Source: Sinorhizobium fredii
GTDB taxonomy: Bacteria > Pseudomonadota > Alphaproteobacteria > Rhizobiales > Rhizobiaceae
DNA: 64,000 nucleotides
NCBI RefSeq assembly: GCF_002944405.1
Contig: NZ_CP024307.1
Location: 206,501 to 270,500, forward strand
Reading direction: 5' to 3'
Part shown: piece after piece, positions 17,774 through 27,372 of the stretch
Layout: every line of letters begins with the position of its first letter
Numbering within the stretch: position 1 is the first letter of the stretch
Translations under genes and position numbers: made by a program
Notes under the pieces: generated by a model
Seen by the model: the letters and a program-made list of their open reading frames with translations, nothing else
Databases searched by the model: none
Told to the model about the DNA's origin: nothing

Positions 17774-19654
17774 ATGAGCGACGAAGCGCCCATTTCATCC
17801 CCAGTTTCATCCGTCGAAAAACCGGCCGCCTACCGCGTTCTGGCGCGCAAATACCGCCCCAAGGATTTCTCCGACCTGATGGTCGGCCAGGAGCCGATGG
17901 TGCGCACGCTCACCAACGCCTTCGAGACCGGCCGCATCGCCCAGGCCTATATGCTGACGGGCGTGCGCGGCGTCGGCAAGACGACGACGGCGCGCATTCT
18001 GGCGCGGGCGCTGAACTACAAGACCGCCGAGATCGACAAGCCGACGATCGACCTGCGCGTTCCGGGCGAGCACTGCCAGGCGATCATGGACGGCCGCCAT
18101 GTCGACGTCATCGAGATGGACGCCGCCTCCCATACAGGCATCGACGACATCCGCGAGATCATCGAGCAGGTGCGCTACAGGCCTGTCTCGGCGCGCTACA
18201 AGGTCTACATCATCGACGAAGTGCACATGCTCTCGACCCAGGCCTTCAACGGCCTGCTGAAGACGCTCGAGGAGCCGCCGGAGCATGTGAAGTTCATCTT
18301 CGCGACGACCGAGATCCGCAAGGTTCCGATCACCGTCCTGTCGCGCTGCCAGCGCTTCGACCTGAGGCGCATCAGCGCCTCGGACCTGGTCGGGCTCTTC
18401 TCCACCATCCTCGGCAAGGAGGCCGTGCCCTTCGAGCCGGAGGCGCTCGCCATGGTAGCGCGTGCGGCGGAAGGTTCGGCGCGCGACGGCCTGTCGCTGC
18501 TCGACCAGGCGATCGCCCATGGCGGCGGCTCGGTCGAGATGGAAACGGTGCGCTCGATGCTCGGTCTCGCCGACCGGGCACGGATCGTCGATCTCTTCGA
18601 GCACATCATCAAGGGCGACGCCGCGGCGGCACTCGCCGAATTCGCGGCGCAATACGAGGCCGGCGCCAATCCGACGATCGTGCTTACCGATCTTGCCGAC
18701 TTCACCCATCTCGTGACGCGCATGAAATATGTGCCCGAGGCGGCGAACGATCAGTCCTTGAGCGAGGTCGAGCGCCGTCGCGGTGCCGAATTCGCCGGCA
18801 GCGTCGCGGTCACCACCCTGTCGCGCATCTGGCAGATGCTCCTGAAGGGCATTCCCGAGGCGGAAAGCTCGGCGCGTCCCGCCGGCGCCGCCGAGATGGT
18901 GCTGATCCGGCTCGCCCATGCAGCTCACCTTCCCTCGCCGGAAGAGGCTGCGCGGCGTTTGCTCGAGCTTTCGGGCGGCGAGGCAGGCGAGGGGCGCCCT
19001 GCGCCGGCCCGCAATGGCAGCGGTACCCAAGCTCAGGCCGCCCAGCCCCCCGTTCAGGCCCGTTCCGTCGAGGCGGCGCCCGTGCAGCGGCCGTCCGGCA
19101 ACGGCGCGACCATGCTGCGCGCCGTGCCGGATGCCGCTCCCCAGCCGATCGCCGTCGGCCGCATCGAGGAGAAACCGGCGCCGGCAGCCGCCGCCAGGCC
19201 GGAGCCGAAGGTCCCGGTCAATTCGGTAAGCGACATCGCCGACCTCTGCGCGAAGAACCGCGACATCAAGCTGAAGACGCTGGTGCGCGGCTTCCTGCGG
19301 CTCGTCCATATCGAGCCCGGCCGGCTCGACGTCAACCTCCCCGACGATGCGCCGAAGACGCTGCTCAATGAGCTGGCCGTCAAGCTCAAGGAGTGGACCG
19401 GCATCCACTGGGTCGTCAGCTACAGCCGCGAGCCGGGCGAGCCGACGCTGGTCGAGGCCGAGCAGCGTGCCCAGGAACAGCGCGTCAACGACGCCCGCCA
19501 GGATCCGGACGTCGCCGCGATCTTGGCGCGCTTTCCGGGCGCGCGGATTACCGACGTACGCATCCGCGCCGCGGAGGAAGAGGCCGAAATGCTCGCCCCG
19601 GCGGCCGCCGAATCCGCGGACGGCGATATCGTACCCGGCGACGACATCGAGTAG
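17774..19654 (+). CDS. dnaX: DNA polymerase III subunits gamma/tau
   Basis: A 626-residue clamp-loader subunit. The AAA+ domain has Walker A GVRGVGKT at 63-70, DEVH at 148-151 and a sensor-type FATTE near 176-180. Domains III and tau-specific regions follow, with a Pro/Ala-rich linker at about 410-500. The zinc-binding module of classical DnaX is eroded: between residues 80 and 110 only C101 remains. The start at 17774 is after AGGG; a longer frame to 17714 would run into the SRP RNA. ybaB and recR follow. Confidence 0.95.
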   Translation: MSDEAPISSPVSSVEKPAAYRVLARKYRPKDFSDLMVGQEPMVRTLTNAFETGRIAQAYMLTGVRGVGKTTTARILARALNYKTAEIDKPTIDLRVPGEHCQAIMDGRHVDVIEMDAASHTGIDDIREIIEQVRYRPVSARYKVYIIDEVHMLSTQAFNGLLKTLEEPPEHVKFIFATTEIRKVPITVLSRCQRFDLRRISASDLVGLFSTILGKEAVPFEPEALAMVARAAEGSARDGLSLLDQAIAHGGGSVEMETVRSMLGLADRARIVDLFEHIIKGDAAAALAEFAAQYEAGANPTIVLTDLADFTHLVTRMKYVPEAANDQSLSEVERRRGAEFAGSVAVTTLSRIWQMLLKGIPEAESSARPAGAAEMVLIRLAHAAHLPSPEEAARRLLELSGGEAGEGRPAPARNGSGTQAQAAQPPVQARSVEAAPVQRPSGNGATMLRAVPDAAPQPIAVGRIEEKPAPAAAARPEPKVPVNSVSDIADLCAKNRDIKLKTLVRGFLRLVHIEPGRLDVNLPDDAPKTLLNELAVKLKEWTGIHWVVSYSREPGEPTLVEAEQRAQEQRVNDARQDPDVAAILARFPGARITDVRIRAAEEEAEMLAPAAAESADGDIVPGDDIE

Positions 19655-19714
19655 GCGCCGAGACACGGGGCGCCTTCGAATTCAGGCAGACATAGCAACC
19701 GACAGGAGACGACG

Positions 19715-20038
19715 ATGCGCGACATCATCGGCATGATGGGCAAGGTCAAGGAAATGCAGGCCAAGATGGAGAAGCTGCAGGCGGAGATCGCCGCGCTCGA
19801 AGTCGACGGCACCGCCGGCGGCGGCCTCGTCACTGTCCGGCTCGACGGCAAGGGCCATATGAAGAGCCTGAAGATCGACCCTTCGCTCTTCAAGGAGGAC
19901 GATGTCGAAATCCTCGAGGACCTGATCGTCGCCGCCCACAAGGACGCCAAGGAAAAGGCGGACGCGGTGCAGGCGGAAAAGACCCGCGAACTCACTGCCG
20001 GCCTGCCGATCCCGCCCGGCATGAAGCTGCCCTTCTGA
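19715..20038 (+). CDS. YbaB/EbfC nucleoid-associated protein
   Basis: A 107-residue DNA-binding protein of the YbaB/EbfC family, usually called ybaB. The N-terminal helix [20 protein letters not shown] is followed by a small beta sheet ([19 protein letters not shown]) and a C-terminal helix. Members form dimers that bind DNA like tweezers. The dnaX-ybaB-recR order is widely conserved and supports the call. Confidence 0.93.
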   Translation: MRDIIGMMGKVKEMQAKMEKLQAEIAALEVDGTAGGGLVTVRLDGKGHMKSLKIDPSLFKEDDVEILEDLIVAAHKDAKEKADAVQAEKTRELTAGLPIPPGMKLPF

Positions 20039-20098
20039 TTGGCGGAGATCGCCGTCAAAGCGATTCCGTTTATCGGGGAGATGCGCTAAAAGCCGGCC

Positions 20099-20704
20099 AT
20101 GGCAAAGCGAGTCACCGGTCCCGAAATCGAAAAGCTCATTCAGCTCCTGGCAAAGGTGCCGGGGCTCGGCCCCCGTTCTGCGCGCCGCGCCGCGCTGCAT
20201 CTCGTCAAGAAGAAGGAGCAATTGCTCGGTCCGCTGGCCGAGGCGATGGGCGAGGCGCATCGCAAGGTGAAGATCTGCTCCTGCTGCGGCAATGTCGATA
20301 CAATCGATCCCTGCACCGTCTGCACCGACGAGCGGCGCGACCAGGCGGTGATCATCATCGTCGAGGACGTTGCCGATCTCTGGGCGCTGGAGCGCGCCGG
20401 GGCGCTGAACGCCGCCTATCATGTGCTCGGCGGCACGCTGTCGCCGCTCGACGGCATCGGCCCGGATGATTTGAACATCAAGGGGCTCGTCGATCGCGTC
20501 GCCAAGGGCGGCGTGCGCGAGCTGGTCATCGCCGTCAATGCGACCGTCGAAGGCCAGACGACGGCTCACTACATCACCGACCAGCTCGAGGGCATGGAGG
20601 TGAAGATCACCCGCCTCGCCCATGGCGTCCCCGTCGGCGGCGAGCTCGACTATCTCGACGAAGGCACGCTGACCGCCGCGCTTCGGGCGCGCACGACGAT
20701 CTGA
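20099..20704 (+). CDS. recR: Recombination mediator RecR
   Basis: A 201-residue RecR, acting with RecF and RecO to load RecA at gaps. There is a helix-hairpin-helix ([14 protein letters not shown], 19-32), a zinc finger with C60, C63, C72 and C75, and a Toprim domain starting at [15 protein letters not shown]. It is third in the dnaX-ybaB-recR group. Confidence 0.96.
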   Translation: MAKRVTGPEIEKLIQLLAKVPGLGPRSARRAALHLVKKKEQLLGPLAEAMGEAHRKVKICSCCGNVDTIDPCTVCTDERRDQAVIIIVEDVADLWALERAGALNAAYHVLGGTLSPLDGIGPDDLNIKGLVDRVAKGGVRELVIAVNATVEGQTTAHYITDQLEGMEVKITRLAHGVPVGGELDYLDEGTLTAALRARTTI

Positions 20705-20714
20705 AGGAATGCCG

Positions 20715-22184
20715 ATGCGTTTGAAGTCTCGTATTCGCTCGTGGTTTGCCGGTCCTGCAGGGTCCACCCCCCTCTGCCCTGCCGGGCATCTCCCCCACAA
20801 GGGGGGAGATCAGTTTGGAACGAGCGCACAAATTCACAATACCGCCGCCGCACACGCGTCTCTTTCCGCAGGGGGAAGCCCTTGCCGCCCGCCAATCTCC
20901 ACCCTTGTGGGGGAGATGCCCGGCAGGGCAGAGGGGGGTAAGCCTCGCGCACGCATAATCCTCGCGACCATCGCCGCACTCCTCGCCCTCAACCTTCCCG
21001 CCCACGCCGCCACCAAGGCCGATGTCGAAGCAAAGTTCCGTCAGTGGCTTGCGAAGGATCTCTGGCCGGAGGCGAGACAGGCCGGGATTTCCGCTTCTGC
21101 TTTCAAGGCCGCCTTCGCCGATGTGAAGCTCAATTGGGACCTGCCCGATCTGGCGCCGCCGGGCTTTCCGAAGGCGAAGGAGCGCAAGCAGAGCCAGGCG
21201 GAGTTCTCGTCGCCCGGTTCCTATTTTTCCGAGAAGAGGCTGCAGGGCCTCGCGGCGACCGGCCGCAGCCTCGCCTCAGCGCATGCCTCGACCTTGAAGC
21301 GGATCGAGCGGAGCTACGGCGTTCCGGGACAGGTCGTGCTGGCCATCTGGGGGCGCGAATCCGGCTTCGGCCGGGCGAAGATCCCGCATCCGATCATGGA
21401 CGTGCTGGCCACCAAAGCCTTCATGTCGACGCGGCCGGAGCTTTTTCGGCGCGAATTGATCGCGGCGCTCACCATCCTTGAGAGCGGCGACGTCAAGGAA
21501 AGTGAAATGCGCGGTTCCTGGGCTGGCGCCATGGGCCAACCGCAGTTCCTGCCGTCGAGCTTCCTGAAATATGCGGTGGACTTCGATGGTGACGGCCGCC
21601 GCGACATCTGGAATTCCGTGCCGGACAGCCTCGCCTCGATCGCCAATTATCTGTCTGAAATGGGTTGGCAGAGCGGCCGCGACTGGGGCTTCGAAGTATC
21701 GATCCCTAACGGCGTCTCCTGCGCCCAGGAAGGCCCCGACCTGGCGCGGCCGATTGCCGATTGGGCCGGCATGGGGATCGCCCGCGTTTCCGGCAAGGCC
21801 TTTCCGTCCGCTGAGCGGTCGGCTTCCGGCATGATGCTGGTGCCGGCCGGCACCCACGGGCCGGGCTTTGTCGTCACGCCGAATTTCTACGTCATCAAGG
21901 AATACAACAATTCCGACCTCTACGCCCTCTTCATCGGCAACCTTGCCGACCGCATCGCCTCGGGCGGCGGCGCCTTCCGAGGCGAATGGGGCGATGTCGG
22001 CAAGATGCTGCGCTCCGACGTGCTCGGCATGCAGAAGGCGCTGGTCGCAATCGGCTACGATGTCGGCAAGGTCGACGGCTTGCCGGGCTACAAGACCCGC
22101 CGCTCGCTCGGCGACTGGCAGGCGAAGAACGGCCTGGCGCCGACTTGCTTTCCCGATCCGTCGCTGAAGGCGAAGCTGCGCTGA
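20715..22184 (+). CDS. Lytic murein transglycosylase (MltB/SLT_2 type)
   Basis: A 489-residue periplasmic peptidoglycan-cleaving enzyme. The catalytic glutamate is in IWGRESGFGRAK. GAMGQPQFLPSSFLKYAVDF is the family core, and the C-terminal 60 residues are a peptidoglycan-binding repeat (LGMQKALVAIGYDVGKVDGL). The signal peptide core IILATIAALLALNLPAHA is at about residues 81-98 rather than the N-terminus, because a 174-base palindromic repeat lies in frame ahead of it. ATG 20715 has GAAGGA at good spacing; ATG 20709 and an ATG inside the repeat at 20916 are alternatives. Confidence 0.88.
   Translation: MRLKSRIRSWFAGPAGSTPLCPAGHLPHKGGDQFGTSAQIHNTAAAHASLSAGGSPCRPPISTLVGEMPGRAEGGKPRARIILATIAALLALNLPAHAATKADVEAKFRQWLAKDLWPEARQAGISASAFKAAFADVKLNWDLPDLAPPGFPKAKERKQSQAEFSSPGSYFSEKRLQGLAATGRSLASAHASTLKRIERSYGVPGQVVLAIWGRESGFGRAKIPHPIMDVLATKAFMSTRPELFRRELIAALTILESGDVKESEMRGSWAGAMGQPQFLPSSFLKYAVDFDGDGRRDIWNSVPDSLASIANYLSEMGWQSGRDWGFEVSIPNGVSCAQEGPDLARPIADWAGMGIARVSGKAFPSAERSASGMMLVPAGTHGPGFVVTPNFYVIKEYNNSDLYALFIGNLADRIASGGGAFRGEWGDVGKMLRSDVLGMQKALVAIGYDVGKVDGLPGYKTRRSLGDWQAKNGLAPTCFPDPSLKAKLR
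20766..20939. repeat. Palindromic element inserted in frame in the transglycosylase gene
   Basis: The arms 20766-20810 and 20895-20939 are nearly perfect inverted copies of about 45 bases (cores CTGCCCTGCCGGGCATCTCC and its complement). Each arm also contains a small hairpin around CCCACAAGGG. The element is 174 bases, exactly 58 codons, and its reading frame is open. The family is common between rhizobial genes from memory, but here it lies in a coding region. Confidence 0.85.
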
Positions 22185-22423
22185 CTTTGGGTCTGGCCGC
22201 AAAAGGCTGAATTCCTCGGGAAAGGCCAAAGAGCCGTTCCGCCAGGAAGCGCAGCTCATCGCGCACAGGGTCTGGTGTTTGATACGGTCCTTGAAACGTC
22301 CGCGAACCCCGACGTCGTGGCCGCCGGCCACGTCGCTAGCGATCATCGGTCTGGCCTCTATCCTGAATGGACTACAGTGGACGTGTCGCCGTTCCGTGCC
22401 GCTTTTTAGCCAGATCTGATACA
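22185..22423. other. Gene-free stretch after the transglycosylase gene
   Basis: No gene, tRNA or terminator is recognised. A minus-strand open frame runs through but only as a continuation of the antisense of the transglycosylase gene and shows no family features. Confidence 0.5.
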
Positions 22424-22530
22424 CTACAGCGCCGCGCGTCTTATCGGATGCGCAAAGGTCGCTGTAGCATTTTGAATTGCTGCATGTCTTGGGTCCTTAA
22501 ATCGAGGTCGATTTAAGGAGACATGCATTA
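22424..22530 (+). repeat. Two-hairpin intergenic repeat, copy 2 (RIME1-like)
   Basis: It is nearly identical to 9009-9121 in both hairpins: CTACAGCG...CGCTGTAG, then CTGCATG...CATGCA enclosing TCCTTAAATCGA and its complement. A few bases of the first hairpin have changed (TTATCGGATG in place of TTATCAGACG), which leaves one arm imperfectly paired. Confidence 0.85.
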
Positions 22531-22594
22531 GCAATTGCAGGAGCATGCCAACAATCAAAGGAGGAATGTCAGGTTACGCTATGATTGTATCGCC

Positions 22595-23011
22595 ATGCTT
22601 GTAGCATACTTCATCTCCATGGCGCCAATGGAAGCTCGGGCCGGTCCTATGGAAGATGTGAAGGCCGCATATACAGCTTGGGACGAGGCCTTTGGAAAGC
22701 GGGATGCCAAGGCGGTTGCCACCTTCTATGCGGAGGACGCGCTTCTTCTTCCTCCTAGCCATGATTTGATCGAGGGACCTGCTGGCGTTGAAAAGTTCTT
22801 CAGCGGCATATTCGGCATGGGCGCCACCGATCACAGACTTGAGGTGATCAGGGTGGATGGCGACGGAAAGTTGATTTACGGCGCAGCTAAATGGTCTGCC
22901 AAGGGCAAGGATGCCCAGGGCAAAGACCAGCCTTGGGGTGGGATTGCCACGCATGTCTTTGAGCGCCAAGCCGATGGCAGTTTGAAAATCAAGCTCCATA
23001 CGTTCAATTGA
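22595..23011 (+). CDS. NTF2-like (SnoaL/DUF4440) protein, exported
   Basis: A protein of about 138 residues with a cone-shaped NTF2-like fold: AYTAWDEAFGKRDAKAVATF is the first helix and FYAEDALLLPPSH the following strand. Family members include SnoaL-like isomerases and many uncharacterised stress proteins. A short hydrophobic leader ending MEARA may be a signal peptide. The start is unsure: 22535 (TTG) and 22652 are in frame, and a strong AAAGGAGG at 22558-22565 precedes no in-frame start at good spacing. Base use is less GC-rich than its neighbours. Confidence 0.65.
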   Translation: MLVAYFISMAPMEARAGPMEDVKAAYTAWDEAFGKRDAKAVATFYAEDALLLPPSHDLIEGPAGVEKFFSGIFGMGATDHRLEVIRVDGDGKLIYGAAKWSAKGKDAQGKDQPWGGIATHVFERQADGSLKIKLHTFN

Positions 23012-23214
23012 CTTCAGTTCTGCCGATGAGTGTTCGCAGAATTGAGCATGATCGCACCTGGGCCGTATTGACCACCTGCCTACTCTCGACGGCGATCGTG
23101 ATCGGCCCGGCGACCTTTCCAGTCGCCAAGCGTGCTCATCGCCAACGGACTCACGGAGCCAATTTTTGCCGTTTCGGCTCCGGTGCTCGGCGTCAGATTT
23201 TCGCATCTGCCCCC

Positions 23215-24843
23215 TCAATGCATCTCCGCCGGCTGCTTGTAGCGCTCGTAATGCCCGGGAACGATCGTCTGGCGCTCGATCAGCCGGTGGACGCGCGGCG
23301 GCTGGTCGCCGCGGTGGAGCGCCGTCAGCTTGTCGCCGACGGCCGCGTCCGCCTGCGTGCGCCGCTGGTTGTGGCGGACATATTCGACCCAGGTCGGCAC
23401 GTGATAGGTCTCGGTCCAGATGATCGGGTTTTCGAGGTCGCGCATCAGCGCCCAATGGCCAGCGCCGTCGCGGATGCGGATGCGCCGCCGCTCCGCCATG
23501 GTCGTCAGGAATTCGGGGATGTCCGGCTCGTCGATCTCATAGTCGATCATCACGACGATCGGTCCGCTGCGGGGTTTCAGGTCGAGAGCGAGCAGCGGTT
23601 CGTTGAAGCGGTTGAGCGGGTCGAGGTTCAGCGACGTGAACTCCGGCAGCGCGAAGCGCAGGCCGATGGCGATGCCGGTAAGCATCAGAAGACAGGAGCC
23701 GATCAGCGCATTCGCGGCGCCGTATTCTTCGGCGGCGACGCCCCAGAGCCAGCTGCCGGCGGCAATACCGCCGAAGGTCGTCGTCTGGTAGAGCGAGAGA
23801 GCCCGTCCTACCACCCAGCGCGGCGTCGAGAGCTGCACCGTGGTGTTGAACAGCGACAGCGCCAGCACCCAGCAGGCGCCTGAGACGGTGAGGGCGAGCG
23901 AGGTCAGCCATGCCTGCGGGCTGAGCGCAGTGACGATCGCGCTTGCGGCGAAGCCTGCGAAGGCCAGCCGCACGATCGCTTCGCTCGACAGGCGCTCCCG
24001 GAGGCGCGCGCTGAGCAACGCGCCGCCGATCGCCCCGAGGCCGAAGGCGCCAAGCATGATGCCGTAGGTGAGCGGTCCACCCTTGACGAGGTCGCGGGCG
24101 ACAAGCGGCAGCAGCGCCAGGATCGCGCTTGCCGAAAGGCCGAAGGCGAAGCCGCGCAGGAGCACCTTGCCGATATTGGGCGACATCGCCACATAGCGCA
24201 GCCCGGCCGAAACCGCTCGGCCCAGCCGCTCGCGCGGCAAGGCGCTTTGTGGGATGCTCGGCCGCCAGCGGGAAATCGCGAACAGGATGGCGAAATAGCT
24301 CAGCGCGTTGACGGCGAAGGCCGCGGCCGCTCCGGCGGCGGCGACGACGGCGCCGCCGATCGCCGGGCCGACGCTGCGGGTGATGTTGAAGCCCATGCTG
24401 TTCAGCGCGACGGCCGCCGGCAGGTCGTCGCGCGGCACCATGTCGCCGACCGAAGCCTGCCAGGACGGGTTGTTGAGCGCCGTGCCGCAGCCGATCAGAA
24501 AGGTGAAGAGCAAGAGCAGCCACGGGGTGATCAGCCCGTAATAGGCAAAGACGGTCAAGAGCGCCGAAACGGCAAGCATGAAGGCCTGGGCGACCAACAT
24601 GATCCGCCGCCGGTCGAAATTGTCGGCGAGCGCGCCGGAGACCAGCGAGAAGAGCATGATCGGCAGCGAGGTCGAGGCCTGCACCAGCGCCACCATGTTG
24701 ACCGATTGGGAGATGGACGTCATCAGCCAGGCGGCACCTACCGCCTGAATGAGGCCGCCGAAATTGGAAGCGAGGCTGGCGATCCAGATGATCCTGAACG
24801 TGTCGTGCCGGAAGGGCGCCAGCGGCGATATGCGGTTCGTCAC
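23215..24843 (-). CDS. MFS exporter with C-terminal monooxygenase-like extension
   Basis: A 542-residue transporter of the MFS_3/EntS-type group. About 11-12 hydrophobic segments occupy residues 15-405. The loop ADNFDRRRIMLVAQ is the MFS motif A position and GVAAEEYGAANALIGS lies late in the C-terminal half. Residues 430-542 form a soluble domain (VVMIDYEIDEP, RRRIRIRDGAGHWALMRDL) that resembles the dimeric ABM fold seen at the end of other MFS_3 proteins. The exported substrate is unknown. It is divergent from the rimP operon. Confidence 0.82.
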   Translation of the reverse strand: MTNRISPLAPFRHDTFRIIWIASLASNFGGLIQAVGAAWLMTSISQSVNMVALVQASTSLPIMLFSLVSGALADNFDRRRIMLVAQAFMLAVSALLTVFAYYGLITPWLLLLFTFLIGCGTALNNPSWQASVGDMVPRDDLPAAVALNSMGFNITRSVGPAIGGAVVAAAGAAAAFAVNALSYFAILFAISRWRPSIPQSALPRERLGRAVSAGLRYVAMSPNIGKVLLRGFAFGLSASAILALLPLVARDLVKGGPLTYGIMLGAFGLGAIGGALLSARLRERLSSEAIVRLAFAGFAASAIVTALSPQAWLTSLALTVSGACWVLALSLFNTTVQLSTPRWVVGRALSLYQTTTFGGIAAGSWLWGVAAEEYGAANALIGSCLLMLTGIAIGLRFALPEFTSLNLDPLNRFNEPLLALDLKPRSGPIVVMIDYEIDEPDIPEFLTTMAERRRIRIRDGAGHWALMRDLENPIIWTETYHVPTWVEYVRHNQRRTQADAAVGDKLTALHRGDQPPRVHRLIERQTIVPGHYERYKQPAEMH

Positions 24844-24975
24844 CTCGTGTCTCTCTCATTTGGCGATGATGCGGGGTGTGGTCTCGTTATAAACCTCGAA
24901 ATGCGGCACGCCAGCCGCTTAAACTTGCCATTAGACGGGATTTGCCTCCTCTGCCGGCCGGGTCTGCCGCAAGCC

Positions 24976-25004
24976 TTGCAATTTCCGGCGATGCAGCGTA
25001 TATG
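24976..25004 (+). promoter_or_regulatory. Candidate promoter of the rimP-nusA-infB operon
   Basis: TTGCAA (24976-24981) and TATATG (24999-25004) are 17 bases apart, like the candidate promoter of the SRP RNA. Transcription would start near 25010, giving a leader of about 80 bases before rimP that includes the hairpin at 25032-25062. Confidence 0.5.
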
Positions 25005-25031
25005 AGCGTCAAATTCTTGATCGGTAGATGA

Positions 25032-25062
25032 AGAGTGGGCCCGTCAGGACCCGCTCTTTTTT
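25032..25062 (+). terminator. Terminator-like hairpin in the rimP leader (possible attenuator)
   Basis: AGAGTGGG (25032-25039) pairs with CCCGCTCT (25050-25057, one G-T pair), followed immediately by six T residues. It lies between the candidate promoter and the rimP start, with no upstream plus-strand gene that needs terminating, because the neighbour is divergent. Premature termination controlling the NusA operon is therefore an inference worth testing. Confidence 0.7.
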
Positions 25063-25091
25063 ATTAGCCGGTCCGACGAGGAGATGATCGT

Positions 25092-25709
25092 TTGTCCGAA
25101 CCGACAACGGCTGGAACTGAAAATGAACCGCGGCTGATCACCGAGACCGGCCTCGACCGGCGCATTGCCGACATCATCGAGCCCGTGCTGGTGCAGATGG
25201 GTTTCCGCCTTGTGCGCGTGCGCATGTCCGGTCAGAACGGCCTGACGCTGCAGATCATGACCGAGCGCAACGATGGCACCATGACCGTCGAGGATTGCGA
25301 GGACGTCTCCAAGGCCATTTCGCCGGTCCTCGATGTGGAAGATCCGATCGACAAGGCGTATCATCTCGAAGTGTCGTCGCCGGGCATCGATCGCCCGATG
25401 GTTCGCAAGTCCGATTTCTTCCGCTGGCAGGCCCATCTGATGAAGTGCGAGACTTCGATCATGGTCGACGGGCGCAAGCGCTTCCGCGGCAAGATCGTGT
25501 CGGTGGACGACGACGGTTTCCGCCTCGAGCGCGACCAGCCCGCCTATGGCGAAGAGGCCGTCGTCGCCATCCCGTTCACCGCCCTTTCGGAAGCACGGCT
25601 GATCCTGACCGACGATCTGATCCGCGACGCGCTAGCGGCCGACAAGAAGGCGAAGGCGGCGCGTGCCGCCAATGAGAATTTCGAAGACGAAGACAGAGAT
25701 ATCGAATGA
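25092..25709 (+). CDS. rimP: Ribosome maturation factor RimP
   Basis: A 205-residue RimP, needed for 30S subunit assembly. The N-terminal domain has the [20 protein letters not shown] and [13 protein letters not shown] motifs of the family; a short Sm-like C-terminal domain and acidic tail follow. The only plausible start is TTG at 25092, with GAGGAG nine bases upstream; the next methionine is inside the domain. nusA follows after 46 bases. Confidence 0.95.
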   Translation: MSEPTTAGTENEPRLITETGLDRRIADIIEPVLVQMGFRLVRVRMSGQNGLTLQIMTERNDGTMTVEDCEDVSKAISPVLDVEDPIDKAYHLEVSSPGIDRPMVRKSDFFRWQAHLMKCETSIMVDGRKRFRGKIVSVDDDGFRLERDQPAYGEEAVVAIPFTALSEARLILTDDLIRDALAADKKAKAARAANENFEDEDRDIE

Positions 25710-25755
25710 GCCAGGGCGCGCTTGTGAGGCCCCTGTAACCAGACGGAGACAAGAC

Positions 25756-27366
25756 ATGGCAGTCAGTGCTAACCGGCTCGAGCTTCTGCAGATCGCGGAC
25801 GCTGTGGCACGCGAAAAGGTGATCGACCGCGAGATCGTTCTGGCCGCGATGGCAGACGCGATCCAGAAGGCGGCCCGCTCGCGCTATGGTTCGGAAACGA
25901 ACATCCGGGCGGACATCAATTCGAAGACCGGTGAAATCCGTCTCCAGCGTCTTCTCGAAGTCGTCGAGAAGGCCGAGGACTACTCGACGCAGATCCCGCT
26001 CGAGCTCGCCCGAGACCGCAACCCGGACGCCAAGCTCGGCGACTTCATCGCCGATCCGCTGCCGCCGATGGATTTCGGCCGCATCGCCGCGCAGTCCGCC
26101 AAGCAGGTGATCGTGCAGAAGGTTCGCGAGGCCGAGCGCGACCGCCAGTTCGAGGAGTTCAAGGACCGTGTCGGCGAGATCGTCAACGGCACCGTCAAGC
26201 GCGTCGAATACGGCAACGTCATCGTCGATCTCGGCCGCGGCGAGGGCATCATTCGCCGCGACGAGATGATCCCGCGCGAGAACATGCGCTACGGCGATCG
26301 CGTCCGTTCCTTCGTCTACGACGTGCGCCGCGAGCAGCGCGGTCCGCAGATCTTCCTGTCGCGCACCCATCCGCAGTTCATGGTCAAGCTCTTCACCATG
26401 GAAGTGCCGGAAATCTACGACGGCATCATCCAGATCAAGTCCGTCGCCCGCGACCCGGGCTCGCGCGCCAAGATCGCCGTCGTCTCCAACGATTCGTCGA
26501 TCGACCCGGTCGGCGCCTGTGTCGGTATGCGCGGCTCGCGCGTCCAGGCGGTCGTCGGCGAACTCCAGGGCGAGAAGATCGACATCATCCCGTGGTCGCC
26601 CGATCCCGCCTCCTTCATCGTCAACGCCCTGCAGCCGGCCGAAGTGACCAAGGTCGTGCTCGACGAGGACGCGGAGCGCATCGAGGTCGTCGTGCCGGAC
26701 GAGCAGCTGTCGCTGGCGATCGGCCGCCGCGGCCAGAACGTTCGCCTTGCCTCGCAGCTGACCGGCTGGGATATCGACATCCTCACCGAACAGGAGGAGA
26801 GCGAGCGCCGCCAGAAGGAATTCAACGAGCGCACCCAGCTGTTCATGGAAGCGCTGGACGTCGACGAGATGGTCGGCCAGGTGCTTGCCTCCGAGGGCTT
26901 CGCCCAGGTCGAGGAGCTTGCCTATGTCGAGCTCGACGAGATTTCCTCGATCGATGGTTTCGACGACGAAACCGCGACGGAAATCCAGACGCGCGCCCGC
27001 GAATATCTGGACAAGATCGAGGCCGAAATGGACGCCCGGCGCAAGGAGCTCGGCGTCTCGGACGACCTGCGTCAGATCGAGGGCCTGACCAGCCAGATGC
27101 TGGTCGCGCTCGGCGAGGAAGGCATCAAGACGATCGAGGACTTCGCCGGCTGCGCCGCCGACGACCTCGTCGGCTGGACGGAGCGCAAGGACGGCGAGAC
27201 CAAGCGCTTCGAGGGCACCTTCTCCAAGCTCGACGTCAGCCGCGAAGAGGCCGAGGCGATGATCGTCCAGGCGCGTCTGGCGGCTGGCTGGATCACCGAG
27301 GAAGACCTCGCGAGCGATCAGGACGAGCCGATCGAAGTTGCCGAGGGTTCGGAGCAGGACGCCTGA
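25756..27366 (+). CDS. nusA: Transcription termination/antitermination factor NusA
   Basis: A 536-residue NusA. It contains an RNA-polymerase-binding N-terminal domain (1-130), an S1 domain ([18 protein letters not shown]), two KH domains ([18 protein letters not shown] and [18 protein letters not shown]), and two helix-hairpin-helix acidic repeats at the C-terminus. The start at 25756 was taken because [11 protein letters not shown] is the usual N-terminus. It is second in the rimP-nusA-ylxR-infB operon. Confidence 0.97.
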   Translation: MAVSANRLELLQIADAVAREKVIDREIVLAAMADAIQKAARSRYGSETNIRADINSKTGEIRLQRLLEVVEKAEDYSTQIPLELARDRNPDAKLGDFIADPLPPMDFGRIAAQSAKQVIVQKVREAERDRQFEEFKDRVGEIVNGTVKRVEYGNVIVDLGRGEGIIRRDEMIPRENMRYGDRVRSFVYDVRREQRGPQIFLSRTHPQFMVKLFTMEVPEIYDGIIQIKSVARDPGSRAKIAVVSNDSSIDPVGACVGMRGSRVQAVVGELQGEKIDIIPWSPDPASFIVNALQPAEVTKVVLDEDAERIEVVVPDEQLSLAIGRRGQNVRLASQLTGWDIDILTEQEESERRQKEFNERTQLFMEALDVDEMVGQVLASEGFAQVEELAYVELDEISSIDGFDDETATEIQTRAREYLDKIEAEMDARRKELGVSDDLRQIEGLTSQMLVALGEEGIKTIEDFAGCAADDLVGWTERKDGETKRFEGTFSKLDVSREEAEAMIVQARLAAGWITEEDLASDQDEPIEVAEGSEQDA

Positions 27367-27372
27367 TCCAGG

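Noticed and set aside
17774..19654. Programmed frameshift that makes a gamma subunit from dnaX
   Set aside because: No slippery A-rich heptamer with a downstream hairpin, as in E. coli, was seen.
23012..23214. Possible gene remnant between the NTF2-like and MFS genes
   Set aside because: Both strands were read; some frames stay open but no recognisable domain fragment could be assigned.
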